From assembly GCA_020161575.1 (NCBI GenBank), contig JAIUNR010000003.1:1-64000 (forward strand): a stretch of DNA of 64,000 nucleotides. Reading direction: 5' to 3'. Every line of letters starts with the position of its first letter. Within the stretch, counting starts at the first letter, position 1. Both the position numbers and the translations under genes were made by a program. Under the pieces are notes generated by a model. That model was not told where the DNA came from. It ran no database searches and saw only the letters and a list, made by a program, of their open reading frames with translations. The stretch comes from Pseudomonadota bacterium. GTDB lineage: Bacteria > Pseudomonadota > Alphaproteobacteria > Rhizobiales > Beijerinckiaceae. This document shows positions 40,811 through 52,191 of this stretch, in pieces.

Positions 40811-41877
40811 CGCGAGCCCGCCTCGCCATGCGGGAATACGCGCAAGCTCTTTGGAACGAGATGCACGGTATTGCCGGGAGAAAGATCGAGATCCGTAAGA
40901 TCACGCTCCGGTATTTCGACCTCGAAATGATTTTCGCCGGTGATGCCAGAAAGCTCGACCCTCGCCACAGAACCAAAAGCCAGGATGCGGCGCACCTGCG
41001 CGGCGATCCCCTTGGCATTCGCGCTCCTGTCGATCGCCAGATCGTGCGGGCGGATATAGGCGGTGGCGTGAGGATGAACGCCGGTCGCGTTCTCGACGAG
41101 AAAATCGCCTCCATCCGTGTGGAACATGCCGTTCCTGACGGAGCCCTCAAGGACATTCGACGAACCGAGAAAACCATAGACGAAGGCATTGGCTGGCTTC
41201 TCGTAGACAGCCTTCGGCGAGCCGACCTGTTCCACCCTGCCCTGATTCACCACCACGATCCGGTCGGCAAGCTCCAGCGCTTCTTCCTGGTCATGCGTGA
41301 CGAAGATCGAGGTGATGTGCAGGTCGTCATGCAATTGCCGGAGCCAGCTCCTGAGCTCCTTGCGAACCTTGGCATCAAGCGCGCCAAAGGGTTCGTCGAG
41401 CAGGAGAACCTGCGGTTCGACAGCCAGCGCGCGCGCCAGCGCGATACGCTGCCGCTGCCCGCCCGAGAGTTGGGCCGGTGCACGATCGGCAAGCCATGCC
41501 AGTTGGACGAGGTCCAGCAACGCCATGACCTTCTTGCGGATGACCGCTTCGGGCGGCCGCTCGCGACGCGGCTTCACGCGCAGGCCGAAGGCGACATTCT
41601 CGAACACGCTCATATGTCGGAACAGGGCGTAATGCTGAAAGACGAACCCGACCTGCCTTTCACGGACATGCTTCTTCGTGGCGTCCCGGCCTTCGATCAG
41701 GATGCGGCCGGAATCAGCGGTCTCAAGCCCGGCGATGATGCGTAGCAATGTGGTCTTGCCGCAGCCGGATGGCCCCAGCAAGGCTGTCAGCTCGCCCTTG
41801 GGGAAGTCCAGCGTGATATCACCCAAAGCCGTGAAAGCGCCGAAACGCTTGGCGATGTTCTCAACGCGGATACTCAT
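40807..41877 (-). CDS. cysA: Sulfate/thiosulfate ABC transporter ATPase
   Basis: A 356-residue ATPase: Walker [10 protein letters not shown], signature LSGGQRQR, Walker [15 protein letters not shown], switch [12 protein letters not shown], and a C-terminal TOBE-type domain (about 240-345). It powers sulfate uptake through CysT and CysW. Its start overlaps the cysW stop by four bases. Confidence 0.94.
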   Translation of the reverse strand: MSIRVENIAKRFGAFTALGDITLDFPKGELTALLGPSGCGKTTLLRIIAGLETADSGRILIEGRDATKKHVRERQVGFVFQHYALFRHMSVFENVAFGLRVKPRRERPPEAVIRKKVMALLDLVQLAWLADRAPAQLSGGQRQRIALARALAVEPQVLLLDEPFGALDAKVRKELRSWLRQLHDDLHITSIFVTHDQEEALELADRIVVVNQGRVEQVGSPKAVYEKPANAFVYGFLGSSNVLEGSVRNGMFHTDGGDFLVENATGVHPHATAYIRPHDLAIDRSANAKGIAAQVRRILAFGSVARVELSGITGENHFEVEIPERDLTDLDLSPGNTVHLVPKSLRVFPHGEAGSR

Positions 41878-42767
41878 GGCTGAATTTCCTTTTCAGGTGT
41901 CCGGCGTGCCTGCCACTCGATGAAACTCTTCATGGCAAGCGTGAAAAGCGCGAGAAGCGCGAGCAACGAGGCCACCGCGAAGGCGGCGGCGAACTGGTAT
42001 TCGTTGTAGAGAATCTCGACATGCAGCGGCATCGTGTTGGTCAGGCCGCGGATATGGCCGGAAACGACGGAAACCGCGCCGAATTCACCCATTGCACGGG
42101 CGTTGCACAGGATTACGCCGTAAAGCAGGCCCCATTTGATGTTGGGTAACGTAACCCGCCAGAAGGCCTGCCAACCCGAAGCTCCGAGGACAATGGCGGC
42201 TTCCTCCTCATCGGAGCCCTGAGCTTCCATCAAGGGGATCAGCTCGCGCGCGATGAAGGGGAAAGTGACGAAGATCGTCGCCAGAACGATGCCGGGGAGC
42301 GCGAAGATGATCTTGATATCGTATCCCGCCAATGTCGGGCCGAACCAGCCTTGTGCGCCAAAAATGAGCACATAAATCAACCCCGCGATCACCGGCGACA
42401 CCGAGAACGGCAGGTCGATCAGAGTCGTGAGCAGGGCCTTGCCGCGAAAATCGTATTTCGCGATGGCCCAAGCGGCGGAAACACCGAAGACGAGGTTGAG
42501 TGGCACCGCAATCGCGGCGGCAATCAAAGTGAGCCGGATGGCGGAGAGCGCATCGGGGTCAAAAAGCGCGGCCCAATACGTATCGAAGCCTTTACGGAAA
42601 GCTTCCGCAAAAACCACGATCAGCGGCAGCAGCAGGAACAGCGCGAAAAACCCGAGGCCGAGCGCAAGCAGGATGATCCTGACCGCGCCGGAATCGCGCG
42701 TGGCGCTCCGGTTTTCGAAGCGCGCGCTGCCAGTGGCCGCAAATGAGGATGTGACATTTCCGGCCAT
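41874..42767 (-). CDS. cysW: Sulfate ABC transporter permease
   Basis: A 297-residue permease with six membrane segments after a 28-residue cytoplasmic start; marks include [20 protein letters not shown] and the EAA loop [20 protein letters not shown]. Order with cysT and cysA is that of the classical operon. Confidence 0.92.
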   Translation of the reverse strand: MAGNVTSSFAATGSARFENRSATRDSGAVRIILLALGLGFFALFLLLPLIVVFAEAFRKGFDTYWAALFDPDALSAIRLTLIAAAIAVPLNLVFGVSAAWAIAKYDFRGKALLTTLIDLPFSVSPVIAGLIYVLIFGAQGWFGPTLAGYDIKIIFALPGIVLATIFVTFPFIARELIPLMEAQGSDEEEAAIVLGASGWQAFWRVTLPNIKWGLLYGVILCNARAMGEFGAVSVVSGHIRGLTNTMPLHVEILYNEYQFAAAFAVASLLALLALFTLAMKSFIEWQARRTPEKEIQP

Positions 42768-43603
42768 CAGGTCGCCCTTCTGCCATGTCTTGCGGACCAG
42801 GCCTGCAACAGGTTGATGATCAGCAGGAGCGCGAACGAGATTACCAGCATCACCGCCGCGATCGCGGTCGCACCGGCATAATCGTATTGTTCGAGCTTGG
42901 TGATGATGATCAGCGGGGTGATTTCAGAAATCAGCGGCATGTTGCCCGCAATGAAGATCACCGATCCGTATTCCCCCACGCCGCGCGCGAAAGCCAGCGC
43001 AAACCCGGTGGTGAGCGCCGGCAACACGGCCGGAAGCACAACACGTGTCACGGTCTGCCAGCGCGTCGCACCGAGGCTGGCGGCGGCCTCCTCGTATTCG
43101 GCGTCGAGGTCTTCCAGCACCGGCTGAACGGTCCGAACCACAAAGGGCAACCCGATAAAGATCAGCGCCACCAAGACGCCCGTTGGCGTGAAGGCTATCT
43201 TGATCCCGAGCGGTTCGAGATGCTGCCCGATCCAGCCGTTCTTGGCATAGATCGCGGTGAGCGCGATCCCGGCAACAGCGGTCGGCAAGGCGAAAGGCAG
43301 GTCGATCAGCGCATCGACCTGCTTCTTGCCGGGGAAGGAATAGCGCACCAGAACCCAGGCCAGAATGAAGCCGAACACCGCATTGACCGCCGCGGCCAGC
43401 AGCGAGGTTCCGAAGGAGAGCCGATAGGACGCGACAGCGCGCGGCGCGCTGATCGTGTTCCAGAGCTGCTCCAGACTGAGACTTGCCGTCTTGATGAACA
43501 CCGCGCAAAGCGGGATGAGCACGATCAGCGAAAGATAGACCACCGTGACGCCGAGCGTCAGGTCAAATCCAGGCAGGACCTTACGGGAGGAATGCCCCGC
43601 CAT
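42767..43603 (-). CDS. cysT: Sulfate ABC transporter permease
   Basis: A 278-residue permease with six membrane segments. [20 protein letters not shown] and the EAA loop [20 protein letters not shown] identify CysT (CysU). Its start overlaps the binding-protein stop and its stop overlaps the cysW start by one base each. Confidence 0.93.
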   Translation of the reverse strand: MAGHSSRKVLPGFDLTLGVTVVYLSLIVLIPLCAVFIKTASLSLEQLWNTISAPRAVASYRLSFGTSLLAAAVNAVFGFILAWVLVRYSFPGKKQVDALIDLPFALPTAVAGIALTAIYAKNGWIGQHLEPLGIKIAFTPTGVLVALIFIGLPFVVRTVQPVLEDLDAEYEEAAASLGATRWQTVTRVVLPAVLPALTTGFALAFARGVGEYGSVIFIAGNMPLISEITPLIIITKLEQYDYAGATAIAAVMLVISFALLLIINLLQAWSARHGRRAT

Positions 43604-44619
43604 CAGCGCCCCGCCATGATCTGATCGTAGTTCGCGCCGTCCGCGAAATGCGCGGTCTGAACCTTTTCCCAGCCGCCGAGGAGATCCTCGACGCGAAAAC
43701 TCTTGATCGGCGGGAAGCGATCCTTGAACCGGGCGAGGATCGCGGGATCGCTCGGACGGAAGTTATGCTTCGCAATGATCTCCTGCCCCTCTGCGGAGAA
43801 GAGGAAATCAAGGTAGGCTTTGGCCGCATCGCGCGATTTGCGCTTATCGGCAACCTTCTCGATGATCGCGACCGGAGCGGATGCTTCCACGCTCAAGGAA
43901 GGGTAGATCACCTCGAACTTGCCTTCGCCGAACTCCTTCGCCAGCGCGGGCGCTTCGTTCTCGAAGGTAACAAGGACATCGCCGATTTCACGCTGGGCAA
44001 AGGTCGTTGTCGCGCCGCGCCCGCCACCGTCGAGAACCGGCACATTGGCGAAAAGCTTCTTCACGAAGTCCTTGGCGCCGGCTTCCGACCCCGAGGATTT
44101 CAGCGCGAACCCCCAGGCCGCGAGATAGGTGTAGCGGCCATTGCCGGAGGTTTTCGGGTTCGGCACGATCACCTGAATGCCGGGCTTGGCGAGATCGGTC
44201 CAATCCTTGAGGCCCTTCGGATTTCCCTTGCGCACGATGAAAACCGTGGTCGTTGAATAGGGCGCGGCCTCGAAAGGGAAGGCCTTGCGCCAATCCTTCG
44301 AGACGAGCCCGCCGCGCTCCACCAGAATATCGATATCCGGTGACTGGTTCATCGTGACGACATCCGCCTCAAGGCCACCGATGATCGAGCCCGCCTGCTT
44401 GCTGGAACCGCCATGCGATTGGTTGATCGCGATCGCGTTACCCGTCTTGGCCTTCCAATGCGCGACAAAAGCCGGGTTGATATCCTTGTAGAGCTCCCGG
44501 CTCAGATCGTAGGAAACGTTGAGCAGGCTTTGCGGTGCTTGCGCGAACGCCGTCACCGACAAAATGAGCAGGCTGGAAGCAGCCAGACCTGTGAGACCAA
44601 GAAGTTTGCGCATCAGCAT
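43603..44619 (-). CDS. Sulfate ABC transporter, periplasmic binding protein
   Basis: A 338-residue Sbp/CysP-type protein. Signal peptide residues 1-27 (ending TAFAQAP), then [20 protein letters not shown] and [20 protein letters not shown], the sulfate-binding blocks. The ATG at 44619 has AGGTG upstream; ATG at 44613 is an alternative. It heads cysTWA. A second paralog lies 0.8 kb upstream. Confidence 0.9.
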   Translation of the reverse strand: MLMRKLLGLTGLAASSLLILSVTAFAQAPQSLLNVSYDLSRELYKDINPAFVAHWKAKTGNAIAINQSHGGSSKQAGSIIGGLEADVVTMNQSPDIDILVERGGLVSKDWRKAFPFEAAPYSTTTVFIVRKGNPKGLKDWTDLAKPGIQVIVPNPKTSGNGRYTYLAAWGFALKSSGSEAGAKDFVKKLFANVPVLDGGGRGATTTFAQREIGDVLVTFENEAPALAKEFGEGKFEVIYPSLSVEASAPVAIIEKVADKRKSRDAAKAYLDFLFSAEGQEIIAKHNFRPSDPAILARFKDRFPPIKSFRVEDLLGGWEKVQTAHFADGANYDQIMAGR

Positions 44620-44811
44620 GAGACACCTGCAATGGAAAGAGCGGCCCAGATAGAGGGCGATGCATTCGGAATTCGGAACCAATTTATTTTCAGATGCTTA
44701 GAAGCAGATTTGCGCTAGAAACGGGTTCTCTTTTCCGGCCGGTTCTTAGAGCGTGGATGTCACGATCAGGCCGAAGAACGACACGAATCCGCTCTGCCTC
44801 CGGAAACCGGC

Positions 44812-45372
44812 CTATCGGACCGCCGATCGAGCGGAAAATTCCGTTCGGAATGTCCGGACAACCGGACGTTCGAGCCCCCTGACAAGCTTGGTCACGCCCG
44901 GCCACGGGCCATGCCCGGATTCGACATTGATATGCCCGACACGACCGAGATTCAGAAACTCCGCCCCCAAGCCATGTGCCAGCTCCTGTGCGTCGCGGCA
45001 TCTCATCCAGGGGTCGTTCTCCGAGCCGACCAGAACGGAGCGGATTGGAAGAGGAAGGGAAAAAGCATCACGATCGAGGTGGAATTTCACCGGATCAGCC
45101 GGCGCAACGAGCAAAGCCCCCATTGCGTTTCGCCGGCTGCGCTGAAGGGCGCGGATAGTAGCGAGGCACCCGAAGCTATGAGCGACAAGGATCGCTCCTG
45201 GTCCGACCTTTTCGAGCGCGTCGAGAACCGCCTGCGTCCATCCCTTGAGGTCTGGCGTTGCCCAATCGGGCATAACAATTCTGCTGCCGGACGGAACACG
45301 GGTCTCCAGCCAGCTCTGCCAATGCTGGGGGCCACTGTTGTTCAGGCCGGGAACGATCACGATCTTCGTCAT
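44812..45372 (-). CDS. RBBP9/YdeN family alpha/beta hydrolase
   Basis: A 186-residue serine hydrolase. The opening KIVIVPGLNNSGPQHWQSW, nucleophile Ser in VAHSFGCLA, Asp in GSENDPW and His in VGHINVESGHGPWPG give a complete catalytic triad. Family members are small esterases of unknown substrate. It sits between two sulfate-binding protein genes on the same strand (66 bases after the first, 193 before the second), so a link to sulfate-ester or sulfur-compound use is possible. Confidence 0.85.
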   Translation of the reverse strand: MTKIVIVPGLNNSGPQHWQSWLETRVPSGSRIVMPDWATPDLKGWTQAVLDALEKVGPGAILVAHSFGCLATIRALQRSRRNAMGALLVAPADPVKFHLDRDAFSLPLPIRSVLVGSENDPWMRCRDAQELAHGLGAEFLNLGRVGHINVESGHGPWPGVTKLVRGLERPVVRTFRTEFSARSAVR

Positions 45373-45437
45373 CGATGACAATCCTGATTGCACGCATGAA
45401 AGGGCGGCCCCAAAGCCGCCGCAGGTCGATCACCGGC

Positions 45438-46460
45438 CTATTTGCCGTAGATCTGATCGAAAATGCCGCCATCACGGAAATGGGTAGCCTGAGCCTTGTC
45501 CCAGCCGCCGAAGACATCATCGATGGTGATGAGATTGACGCGTTTGAACGTCGCGGCGTATTTCGCGGCGACTTCCGGGTCGCGCGGGCGATAGAAATGC
45601 CTGCCGGCGATATCCTGCCCCTCCTTTGAGTAAAGGAAGTTCAGATAGGCCTCCGCGACCTTCCGGGTGCCGCGCTTGTCGACAACCTTGTCGATCACCG
45701 AAACCGGCGGTTCGGCAAGGATCGAGATTGACGGCGTGACGATCTCGAACCTCTCCGGGCCGAATTCCTTCAAAGCAAGGAAGGCTTCGTTCTCCCAAGA
45801 AAGGAATACGTCGCCGATGCCCCGCTCCACGAAGGTCGTGGTCGCGCCGCGCGCGCCGGAATCGAGCACTTTCACGTTCTTCAGCAGCTTGCTGACGAAA
45901 TCCTTCGCGCTCGCATCGTTGCCGCCTGGTTGCTTCAGGGCATAAGCCCAAGCCGCCAGATAGTTCCAACGGGCGCCGCCGGAGGTTTTCGGGTTGGGCG
46001 TGATGATCTCGACGCCCGGTTTAATGACATCACCCCAGTCCTTGATGCCCTTTGGATTGCCCTTGCGGACGAGGAACACGATCGTCGAGGTATAGGGCGA
46101 GGCATTGTTCGGCAGGCGCTTTTGCCAGTCAGCGGGGATCAGCTTGCCGTTCTGGTGCAGGGCATCGACATCATAGGCAAGCGCGAGAGTCACGACATCG
46201 GCTTCCAGCCCGTCAATCACCGAGCGCGCCTGCTTGCCCGAACCGCCATGTGATTGGCGGATCGTCACCTTGTCCTTGGTCTCGGCCACCCACTTCTTCG
46301 CGAAGGCCGCGTTGACCTCCGCGTAAAGTTCACGGGTCGGATCGTAGGAAACATTCAGGAGCGTGAAATCGGCGCTTCGGGCGGCAAACGGGATCGTGGC
46401 GGCTGCAGAGACCGCAAGAAAAGCCGCAAGGCTAAGGCGACGGGAAAGACGGCAGGGCAT
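45438..46460 (-). CDS. Second sulfate-type periplasmic binding protein
   Basis: A 340-residue paralog of the binding protein at 43603, with signal peptide (residues 1-28, ending ARSAD) and the same blocks: [40 protein letters not shown] and [21 protein letters not shown] perfect AGGAGG site supports the ATG at 46460. Two versions probably differ in affinity or in substrate (sulfate against thiosulfate); both could share CysTWA. Confidence 0.9.
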   Translation of the reverse strand: MPCRLSRRLSLAAFLAVSAAATIPFAARSADFTLLNVSYDPTRELYAEVNAAFAKKWVAETKDKVTIRQSHGGSGKQARSVIDGLEADVVTLALAYDVDALHQNGKLIPADWQKRLPNNASPYTSTIVFLVRKGNPKGIKDWGDVIKPGVEIITPNPKTSGGARWNYLAAWAYALKQPGGNDASAKDFVSKLLKNVKVLDSGARGATTTFVERGIGDVFLSWENEAFLALKEFGPERFEIVTPSISILAEPPVSVIDKVVDKRGTRKVAEAYLNFLYSKEGQDIAGRHFYRPRDPEVAAKYAATFKRVNLITIDDVFGGWDKAQATHFRDGGIFDQIYGK

Positions 46461-46789
46461 ACGGACCTCCTGTTGACCGGAACGCATGTACGCTACGCAG
46501 TGGGTTCGCTTTGCCAAACAAAATAAATATGAATTGCTTATATGAAGATGATGATTAGGCCAGAACTCTGCACGCAATGAAATACAAAAACTCTCTCAGG
46601 TGCACCATTTAGCCTATTTTTCTACCGATCCACGCAAAAAGGCACAACATTTCTACGCCATTATTGAAATTCGATATTCAAATAAACTTATACAATATCG
46701 ATATTTCACAGGAACGCCTCCCTCTGCTTCCGTTTTGAGGAACGAGGTGCTGCTTTTTTGTAGCCCCGCTTCAGCAGAAGGGATGCCTC
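46461..46789. promoter_or_regulatory. AT-rich divergent promoter region of the sulfur genes
   Basis: The 329 bases between the divergent sulfate and sulfonate operons are much more AT-rich than the flanking genes. They contain TTCATAT repeated in direct orientation on the minus strand (about 46530-46550) and an inverted repeat at 46666-46707. CysB-type regulators bind AT-rich, weakly symmetric sites, so this is the best candidate control region. No exact sigma-70 boxes stand out. Confidence 0.55.
46666..46707. repeat. Imperfect inverted repeat, candidate CysB-like site
   Basis: GAAAT-T-CGATATT (46666-46678) is mirrored by AATATCG-AT-ATTTC (46694-46707) around a 15-base centre. It lies 83 bases before the flavin reductase ATG. 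Confidence 0.55.
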
Positions 46790-47365
46790 ATGACCGTAAT
46801 TCAGCTCCATGCTCCCAAAACGGACCGAGCGCAGCCGGTGCCCGAAGCGCCCGGAGGCGTTCCGGTTTCGGAAGGATTGCGCAAGGCGCTGCGTCAGCTC
46901 GCCAGCGGGGTCAGCGTCATCACAACCGGACACGCACCCAAGCGGACCGGCTTTACCGCCACTTCGGTTTCCTCGCTCTCCGTCGATCCGGCGCGCATCA
47001 CTGTTTCCGTGAACCGCGCGTCGTCATCCTATTACGCCATTCGCGACAGCGGCGTCTTCGCGGTCAATTTTCTTCGTCCGCATCAGATCGATATCGCCAA
47101 TCGTTTCGCCGGGCGTGGCGGCATCAAGGGCGAGGCCCGTTTCGTCGATGCGGAATGGGATACGCTCGAATCCGGGGCCGCGATCCTGGTCGATGCGCTC
47201 GCCTCGATCGATTGCGCGGTCGAGGAGCTGATCGAGCGTCACAGCCATACCATCGTCATCGGCCGGGTGCTCGCGACCCGCCATTCCGACGAGGGCAGCG
47301 CCCTCCTCTACTGGCGTGGCCAATACGACCCCTTCGAGCCGGACGATTTCTCCGCAATCGCCTGA
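46790..47365 (+). CDS. Flavin reductase family protein (sulfonate monooxygenase partner)
   Basis: A 191-residue FMN-binding-split-barrel flavin reductase. Marks are RQLASGVSVITTGHAPKRTG, FTATSVSSLSVDPARITVSV and the following N-R-S segment. It makes FMNH2 with NAD(P)H. Here it opens the operon with ssuA, ssuD, ssuC and ssuB, so it most likely supplies SsuD in place of the unrelated SsuE fold. AAGGG precedes the ATG. Confidence 0.88.
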   Translation: MTVIQLHAPKTDRAQPVPEAPGGVPVSEGLRKALRQLASGVSVITTGHAPKRTGFTATSVSSLSVDPARITVSVNRASSSYYAIRDSGVFAVNFLRPHQIDIANRFAGRGGIKGEARFVDAEWDTLESGAAILVDALASIDCAVEELIERHSHTIVIGRVLATRHSDEGSALLYWRGQYDPFEPDDFSAIA

Positions 47366-47396
47366 ACACTCCCCCCAACATGAAAAGGGATCAAAT

Positions 47397-48356
47397 ATGA
47401 TCACGAAACGTCATTTACTCGCCGCAGGCGCGGCTTCTCTCGCGGTTCCGGGCCTTCTTGGCCGGGCGCATGCTCAGGAACCCCCAAAGGAAATCCGCAT
47501 CGGCTACCAGAAAAGCGGTGTGCTGCTGATCGCCAAAGAACAGGAATTGTTTGAAAAGCGTTTCAAATCAATCGGCGCTTCCGTGAAATGGGTGGAATTC
47601 ACCTTCGGCCCACCGCTTCTTGAGGCGCTGAACACCGGCAACATCGATTATGGCACCGTCGGCGATACACCGCCGATTTTCGCGCAGGCGGCGCGGGCAA
47701 ACCTCCTCTATGTCGCAACGTTGCCAGGCCGGGGCAATACGCAGGCTATCGTCGTTCCCAAGGATTCGCCGATCCGGAAGCTGGAGGATCTCAAGGGAAA
47801 GAAGGTGGCGATCGCCAGGGCCTCGAGCGCACATAACTTCACGATCGCCGCGCTGGAGAGCGTCGGGTTGAGCTTCAACGATATCCAGCCGCAATATTTG
47901 CCGCCGGCGGATGCCGCCGCCGCGTTCACGCGCGGTTCCATCGATGCCTGGACGATCTGGGACCCCTTCTATGCCCTGGCGGAACTGAACCGCGATGCCC
48001 GGCCGCTTCCGGTAAAACCCGAGGCCGCGGCGCAGAACTCCTACTTTCTGGCAAACAAGGATTTCACCCAGAAGCACCCCGGCATCGTCAGCGCGATCAA
48101 CGATGAACTTGCCAAAGCCACCAATTGGGCCAGCACGAACCGCGATCAGGCAGCAAAACTCTTCGCTCAGGCGAGCGGGGTGGAACTCGCCGCGCAGCAG
48201 CGAACAGTAGCCCGGACGGAGTTCAACTTCCTTCCGCTCAATGACGCGATTGCCACCCAGCAGCAGGCTATCGCGGATCGCTTCCACCGTCTCGGGTTGA
48301 TCCCGAAGGCCATCAACATCCGCGACATCATCTGGGTCTGGAAGCCCTCGGCCTGA
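47397..48356 (+). CDS. ssuA: Aliphatic sulfonate ABC transporter, binding protein
   Basis: A 319-residue SsuA-type protein. Tat-like or Sec signal peptide in the first 27 residues (ending AHAQEP), then [20 protein letters not shown] and [19 protein letters not shown], which are family blocks. The ATG at 47397 follows AAAAGGG; longer frames overlap the reductase gene. It delivers alkanesulfonates to SsuC. Confidence 0.92.
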   Translation: MITKRHLLAAGAASLAVPGLLGRAHAQEPPKEIRIGYQKSGVLLIAKEQELFEKRFKSIGASVKWVEFTFGPPLLEALNTGNIDYGTVGDTPPIFAQAARANLLYVATLPGRGNTQAIVVPKDSPIRKLEDLKGKKVAIARASSAHNFTIAALESVGLSFNDIQPQYLPPADAAAAFTRGSIDAWTIWDPFYALAELNRDARPLPVKPEAAAQNSYFLANKDFTQKHPGIVSAINDELAKATNWASTNRDQAAKLFAQASGVELAAQQRTVARTEFNFLPLNDAIATQQQAIADRFHRLGLIPKAINIRDIIWVWKPSA

Positions 48357-48397
48357 TTTGCCGGTCCTCCGCGACACAATTTCAAAGGAACACCATC

Positions 48398-49558
48398 ATG
48401 AGCGCAGGTAATCCACTCGATCTCTTCTGGTTCATCCCCGTCTCCGGGGATGGCACTTACCTCGGCACGAAGAAGGGGCATCGCCCGGCTGATTTCGACT
48501 ATCTCAAACAGATCGCGCAAGCTGCCGACCGGCTCGGTTTCGGCGGCGTGCTGATCCCCACCGGCAAGAATTGCGACGATCCCTGGATCACCGCCGCAGC
48601 GCTCGCGACGCATACGGAGCGGTTGCGTTTTCTCCTGGCCTTACGGCCGAGCGTGACAAGTCCCGCTTATGCCGCCCGGCAGGCGGCCGCGCTCGATCGC
48701 ATCTCGAACGGGCGATTCCTCGTCAACATCGTGTCGGGCGGCAACGCCACGGAACTGGCGGGTGACGGCGTGCATCTCGACCATGACGAGCGCTACGCCC
48801 ATGCGGCGGAGTTTCTCACCGTCTACAACCAGCTTCTGGAAGGCAAGCGGGTTGATTTCGAAGGCCAGCATATCCGCGTCAAAGGCGCCCAACTCGGCTT
48901 CCTGCCGGTGCAGAAACCGCGCCCGCCCGTGTGGTTCGGCGGCTCCTCCGATCCCGCGCTCAACGTCGCAGCGGAGCATGTGGAGACCTATCTCACCTGG
49001 GGCGAACCCCTCGATCAGGTGGACGAGAAACTCAATGCTGTCCGCCAACGCGCGAAAGCACGTGGCAGGAAGGTGAAATTCGGTTTGCGCATTCACCTCA
49101 TTGTCCGTGAGACCGAGGCCGAGGCATGGTCCGCGGCGGACCGGCTTATCGGCGACATTTCCGAGGAAGCGATTGCTGCCGCGCAAGCCAAGTTCGCGCT
49201 TGAAAGCGACAGCGTCGGGCAAAAGCGCATGAGCGCGCTCCATGGTGGCGGCCGGCGAGACAAGCTGGTGATCGCGCCAAACCTCTGGGCTGGCGTGGGG
49301 CTCGTGCGCGGAGGCGCCGGAACTGCTCTGGTCGGCGATCCGAAAACGGTCGCGAAGCGGCTTCGGGAGTATCAGGATCTCGGGATCGAGACGATCATCG
49401 CCTCCGGCTATCCCCATCTTGAGGAAGCATACAAGGTTGCCGAATTGCTGTTCCCGGAACTCGGGATCGGGGCGGTGCCGAAGCGCAGCCATGCGACTCC
49501 GGTGGGCGAATTCGGTGTCAGCGGAACAGGATTCCGCCCGGCCGTAGCGGCGGAGTGA
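48398..49558 (+). CDS. ssuD: FMNH2-dependent alkanesulfonate monooxygenase
   Basis: A 386-residue bacterial-luciferase-like monooxygenase. It cleaves the C-S bond of alkanesulfonates, giving sulfite and aldehyde. Marks are [15 protein letters not shown] at the start (active-site region), [19 protein letters not shown], and [16 protein letters not shown]. Length equals that of E. coli SsuD. AAAGGAACACC precedes the ATG. Confidence 0.95.
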   Translation: MSAGNPLDLFWFIPVSGDGTYLGTKKGHRPADFDYLKQIAQAADRLGFGGVLIPTGKNCDDPWITAAALATHTERLRFLLALRPSVTSPAYAARQAAALDRISNGRFLVNIVSGGNATELAGDGVHLDHDERYAHAAEFLTVYNQLLEGKRVDFEGQHIRVKGAQLGFLPVQKPRPPVWFGGSSDPALNVAAEHVETYLTWGEPLDQVDEKLNAVRQRAKARGRKVKFGLRIHLIVRETEAEAWSAADRLIGDISEEAIAAAQAKFALESDSVGQKRMSALHGGGRRDKLVIAPNLWAGVGLVRGGAGTALVGDPKTVAKRLREYQDLGIETIIASGYPHLEEAYKVAELLFPELGIGAVPKRSHATPVGEFGVSGTGFRPAVAAE

Positions 49559-49563
49559 GTACC

Positions 49564-50400
49564 ATGACCGACATCACGCAGGGCATTGCCTATCTCCCCC
49601 GAAAACTGCGTTTGCCTTCAATCCACATGGCGCTTTCAGCGCGGATACCGGGGCTTGTTCCATGGATTGTTCCGGCAATCATCATCGCGCTCTGGCAGGC
49701 GGGCGCCTCGCTGGGGCTGATCAAGGCGGAGTTTCTGCCAGCCCCCAGCGAGGTGCTGGCGGCAGGATACCGGCTGACATTGAGTGGCGAGCTGCCTGAA
49801 AACATTGCCATCAGCTTCAAACGCGCGATTTCAGGTTTCCTCGTCGGCGGCACGCTTGCCTTCGGATTCGGCCTCGCGAACGGATTGTCACGGACCACCG
49901 AGAAGCTGACGGATTCGACATTCCAGATGGTCAGGAACATCCCGAATCTCGCGCTGGTTCCGCTGGTCATCCTGTGGTTCGGCATTGACGAGGGCGCGAA
50001 GCTCTTTCTCACCGCGTTTGGCGTCTTCTTCCCGATCTACATCAACACGTTTCATGGCGTGCGGAATGTCGACCCGCAATTGATCGAGATGGCGCGCTCC
50101 TACGGGATCGGGCCGTTCAACCTCTTCCGCAAGGTGGTCCTTCCCGGCGCCCTCCCCTCGATCTTTGTCGGACTGCGCTATGCGCTCGGCATCATGTGGC
50201 TGACGCTGATCGTTTCAGAGACGATCGCGGCAACCTCGGGCATCGGCTACATGGCCATGCATGCTCGCGAATTCATGCTGGTCGATATCGTGGTCCTCGC
50301 GATCGTCGTCTATGCGCTGCTGGGCAAACTGGCCGACAGCGCCGCCAGGTGGCTCGAACGCCGCACGCTCGCCTGGAACCCCGCCTATCACAAGATCTGA
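49564..50400 (+). CDS. ssuC: Aliphatic sulfonate ABC transporter permease
   Basis: A 278-residue permease with six membrane segments and the EAA-type loop [20 protein letters not shown] near residue 180. I start at ATG 49564 because GGAG from the end of ssuD is eight bases upstream; a GTG at 49555 overlaps ssuD. Part of the ssuADCB unit. Confidence 0.92.
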   Translation: MTDITQGIAYLPRKLRLPSIHMALSARIPGLVPWIVPAIIIALWQAGASLGLIKAEFLPAPSEVLAAGYRLTLSGELPENIAISFKRAISGFLVGGTLAFGFGLANGLSRTTEKLTDSTFQMVRNIPNLALVPLVILWFGIDEGAKLFLTAFGVFFPIYINTFHGVRNVDPQLIEMARSYGIGPFNLFRKVVLPGALPSIFVGLRYALGIMWLTLIVSETIAATSGIGYMAMHAREFMLVDIVVLAIVVYALLGKLADSAARWLERRTLAWNPAYHKI

Positions 50401-50408
50401 GGTGTACA

Positions 50409-51233
50409 ATGCTTACCTTTGCAGCTGAAATCGGCGGCTTCGGCCACGAGGCGCCCTTCATTCCGCCCGCAATTGCGGAACCTGAGCCCGAGCGACCCGC
50501 GGCACTTGAATTCGCCGTCTATGGGCTGACCAAGACCTTCTCGGGCCGCAACGTGCTCGACAGTCTCGACCTCGATGTCCGGGCCGGTGAATTCGTCGCT
50601 ATCATCGGCCGCAGCGGGTGCGGTAAAAGCACCTTCCTGCGTCTTCTTGCCGGGCTCGACTCTCCAACCAGCGGAATCGTCGCCTTCGGGCCGGAGGGTC
50701 GTGAACGGCACGGCAGCGATGTCCGGGTGATGTTTCAGGAGCCACGGCTTTTGCCGTGGGCCAGTATTGCCGAGAACGTCGCGATCGGCGCCGGAGACCG
50801 GCCTGAACCGGAAACACGGCGGAACCAAGCAGCGCTTGCCTTGGGTGCCGTTGGCCTCGGGGACAGGGCTGAGGAATGGCCGTCCGTGCTCTCGGGCGGA
50901 CAGAAGCAGCGTGTGGCGCTCGCGCGGGCGCTGGTCAGCGGTCCCGGAATCCTCGCGCTCGACGAGCCGCTCGGCGCGCTCGACGCCTTGACCCGGATCG
51001 AGATGCAAGGCCTGCTCGAACGTGTCTGGCTCGACAAGGGCTTCACGGCGCTCATGGTGACGCATGATGTGCCGGAGGCCATCGCCCTCGCCGATCGCGT
51101 GGTCCTGATCGAAGACGGGAGGGTCACGCTTGATCTGCGCATTGACCTGCCACGTCCGCGCAAGCGGGGCACGCCGGAATTCGCAGAACTGGAGCGCGAA
51201 GTCCTTGCGCGCCTGATGCAGCGCGCATCCTGA
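50409..51233 (+). CDS. ssuB: Aliphatic sulfonate ABC transporter ATPase
   Basis: A 274-residue ATPase: Walker [10 protein letters not shown], signature LSGGQKQR, Walker [14 protein letters not shown] and switch [12 protein letters not shown]. An extra 35-residue N-terminus precedes the domain. The ATG at 50409 lies eight bases after the ssuC stop, with GAGGTG as ribosome site. Last gene of the sulfonate operon. Confidence 0.92.
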   Translation: MLTFAAEIGGFGHEAPFIPPAIAEPEPERPAALEFAVYGLTKTFSGRNVLDSLDLDVRAGEFVAIIGRSGCGKSTFLRLLAGLDSPTSGIVAFGPEGRERHGSDVRVMFQEPRLLPWASIAENVAIGAGDRPEPETRRNQAALALGAVGLGDRAEEWPSVLSGGQKQRVALARALVSGPGILALDEPLGALDALTRIEMQGLLERVWLDKGFTALMVTHDVPEAIALADRVVLIEDGRVTLDLRIDLPRPRKRGTPEFAELEREVLARLMQRAS

Positions 51234-51372
51234 CGAAAGCGCGGATACCGACAGCCCGGCGCCTTGGCGACTATGGATCAGTATCCGCGGAGGCTTCGAG
51301 CCGGCGCCGGCGAGGAGCCCTCCAAGCTCGCACCGGGAAGCGGACTTCGTCAGGGATGTCTCCGATTTCCCC

Positions 51373-52191
51373 TCACACGCGAAGCTGCGATCGCGTGAAC
51401 GGGACATGGCCGGTGAACAAACTGGCCTCCCGCATTTCCACGCGGAATACCCCCCGGATCAACTCGCGCGTGAGCACATCATCGGGCGCACCTCTCGCGA
51501 CAATCTGCCCGCGATTCACGACAACCAGGTCATCGGCATAAGCAGCCGCAAGGTTGAGATCATGAAGCACGGCAAGCCCCGCGATGTTCTTCTCGCGCAC
51601 CAGCGCTTTGGTGGCATCGAGCAGGCCAAGCTGGTGGCAGAGGTCTAGGCTGGCAATCGGTTCGTCAAGCAGCATGGCCTGTACTGGTTCGGTATCGCGC
51701 CCGGCCGCGAGCTGGCAGAGGATACGGGCGAATTGCACACGCTGCTGCTCCCCGCCGGAGAGGCTCAGATAGCCGCGCCCCGCAAGCGGGCTCACATCCG
51801 CCGCGGCCAGTGCCTCGCTGATGATCCTCTCGATCTCGACGCGGGACTTGGCGCGACCGACGCTCTCAAGCCCGAGGCGCGCGACTTCATGTACCGCGAA
51901 AGGAAAGGTCATCCGGTTCGCCTGCGCCATGACAGCGCGCCGACAGGCCAGGCGCCAGGCCGGGATTACGGAAATCGGGACCCCGAGCGAAAGAACATCG
52001 CCGGCATAGGGCGCAATCTCTCCGCTCATCAGCTTGAGCAACGTGCTCTTGCCGGCACCATTGGGACCGATCACGATCGTCAATCGTCCCGGCCTGAGCG
52101 CGAGCGAAGCGTCGCGCACCAGCATCGCGCCGCCTGTCTTGAAGGAGACGTTGCGCGCCTCGAGAACCGGCGGCATGTCTGAACCGTTCAT
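51373..52191 (-). CDS. hmuV: Hemin ABC transporter ATPase
   Basis: A 272-residue HmuV-type ATPase: Walker A GPNGAGKST, signature LSGGEQQR, Walker B AMLLDEPIASLDL and switch HDLNLAAAYAD, all typical of the FecCDE/heme class. It drives heme import with HmuU. The start overlaps the hmuU stop by four bases. Confidence 0.93.
   Translation of the reverse strand: MNGSDMPPVLEARNVSFKTGGAMLVRDASLALRPGRLTIVIGPNGAGKSTLLKLMSGEIAPYAGDVLSLGVPISVIPAWRLACRRAVMAQANRMTFPFAVHEVARLGLESVGRAKSRVEIERIISEALAAADVSPLAGRGYLSLSGGEQQRVQFARILCQLAAGRDTEPVQAMLLDEPIASLDLCHQLGLLDATKALVREKNIAGLAVLHDLNLAAAYADDLVVVNRGQIVARGAPDDVLTRELIRGVFRVEMREASLFTGHVPFTRSQLRV

Noticed and set aside
46711-46734. Possible EcfG promoter (GGAAC then CGTT) before the flavin reductase gene
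   Set aside because: The spacer is 15 bases, outside the accepted 16-17, and the operon is a sulfur-supply unit rather than a stress gene.
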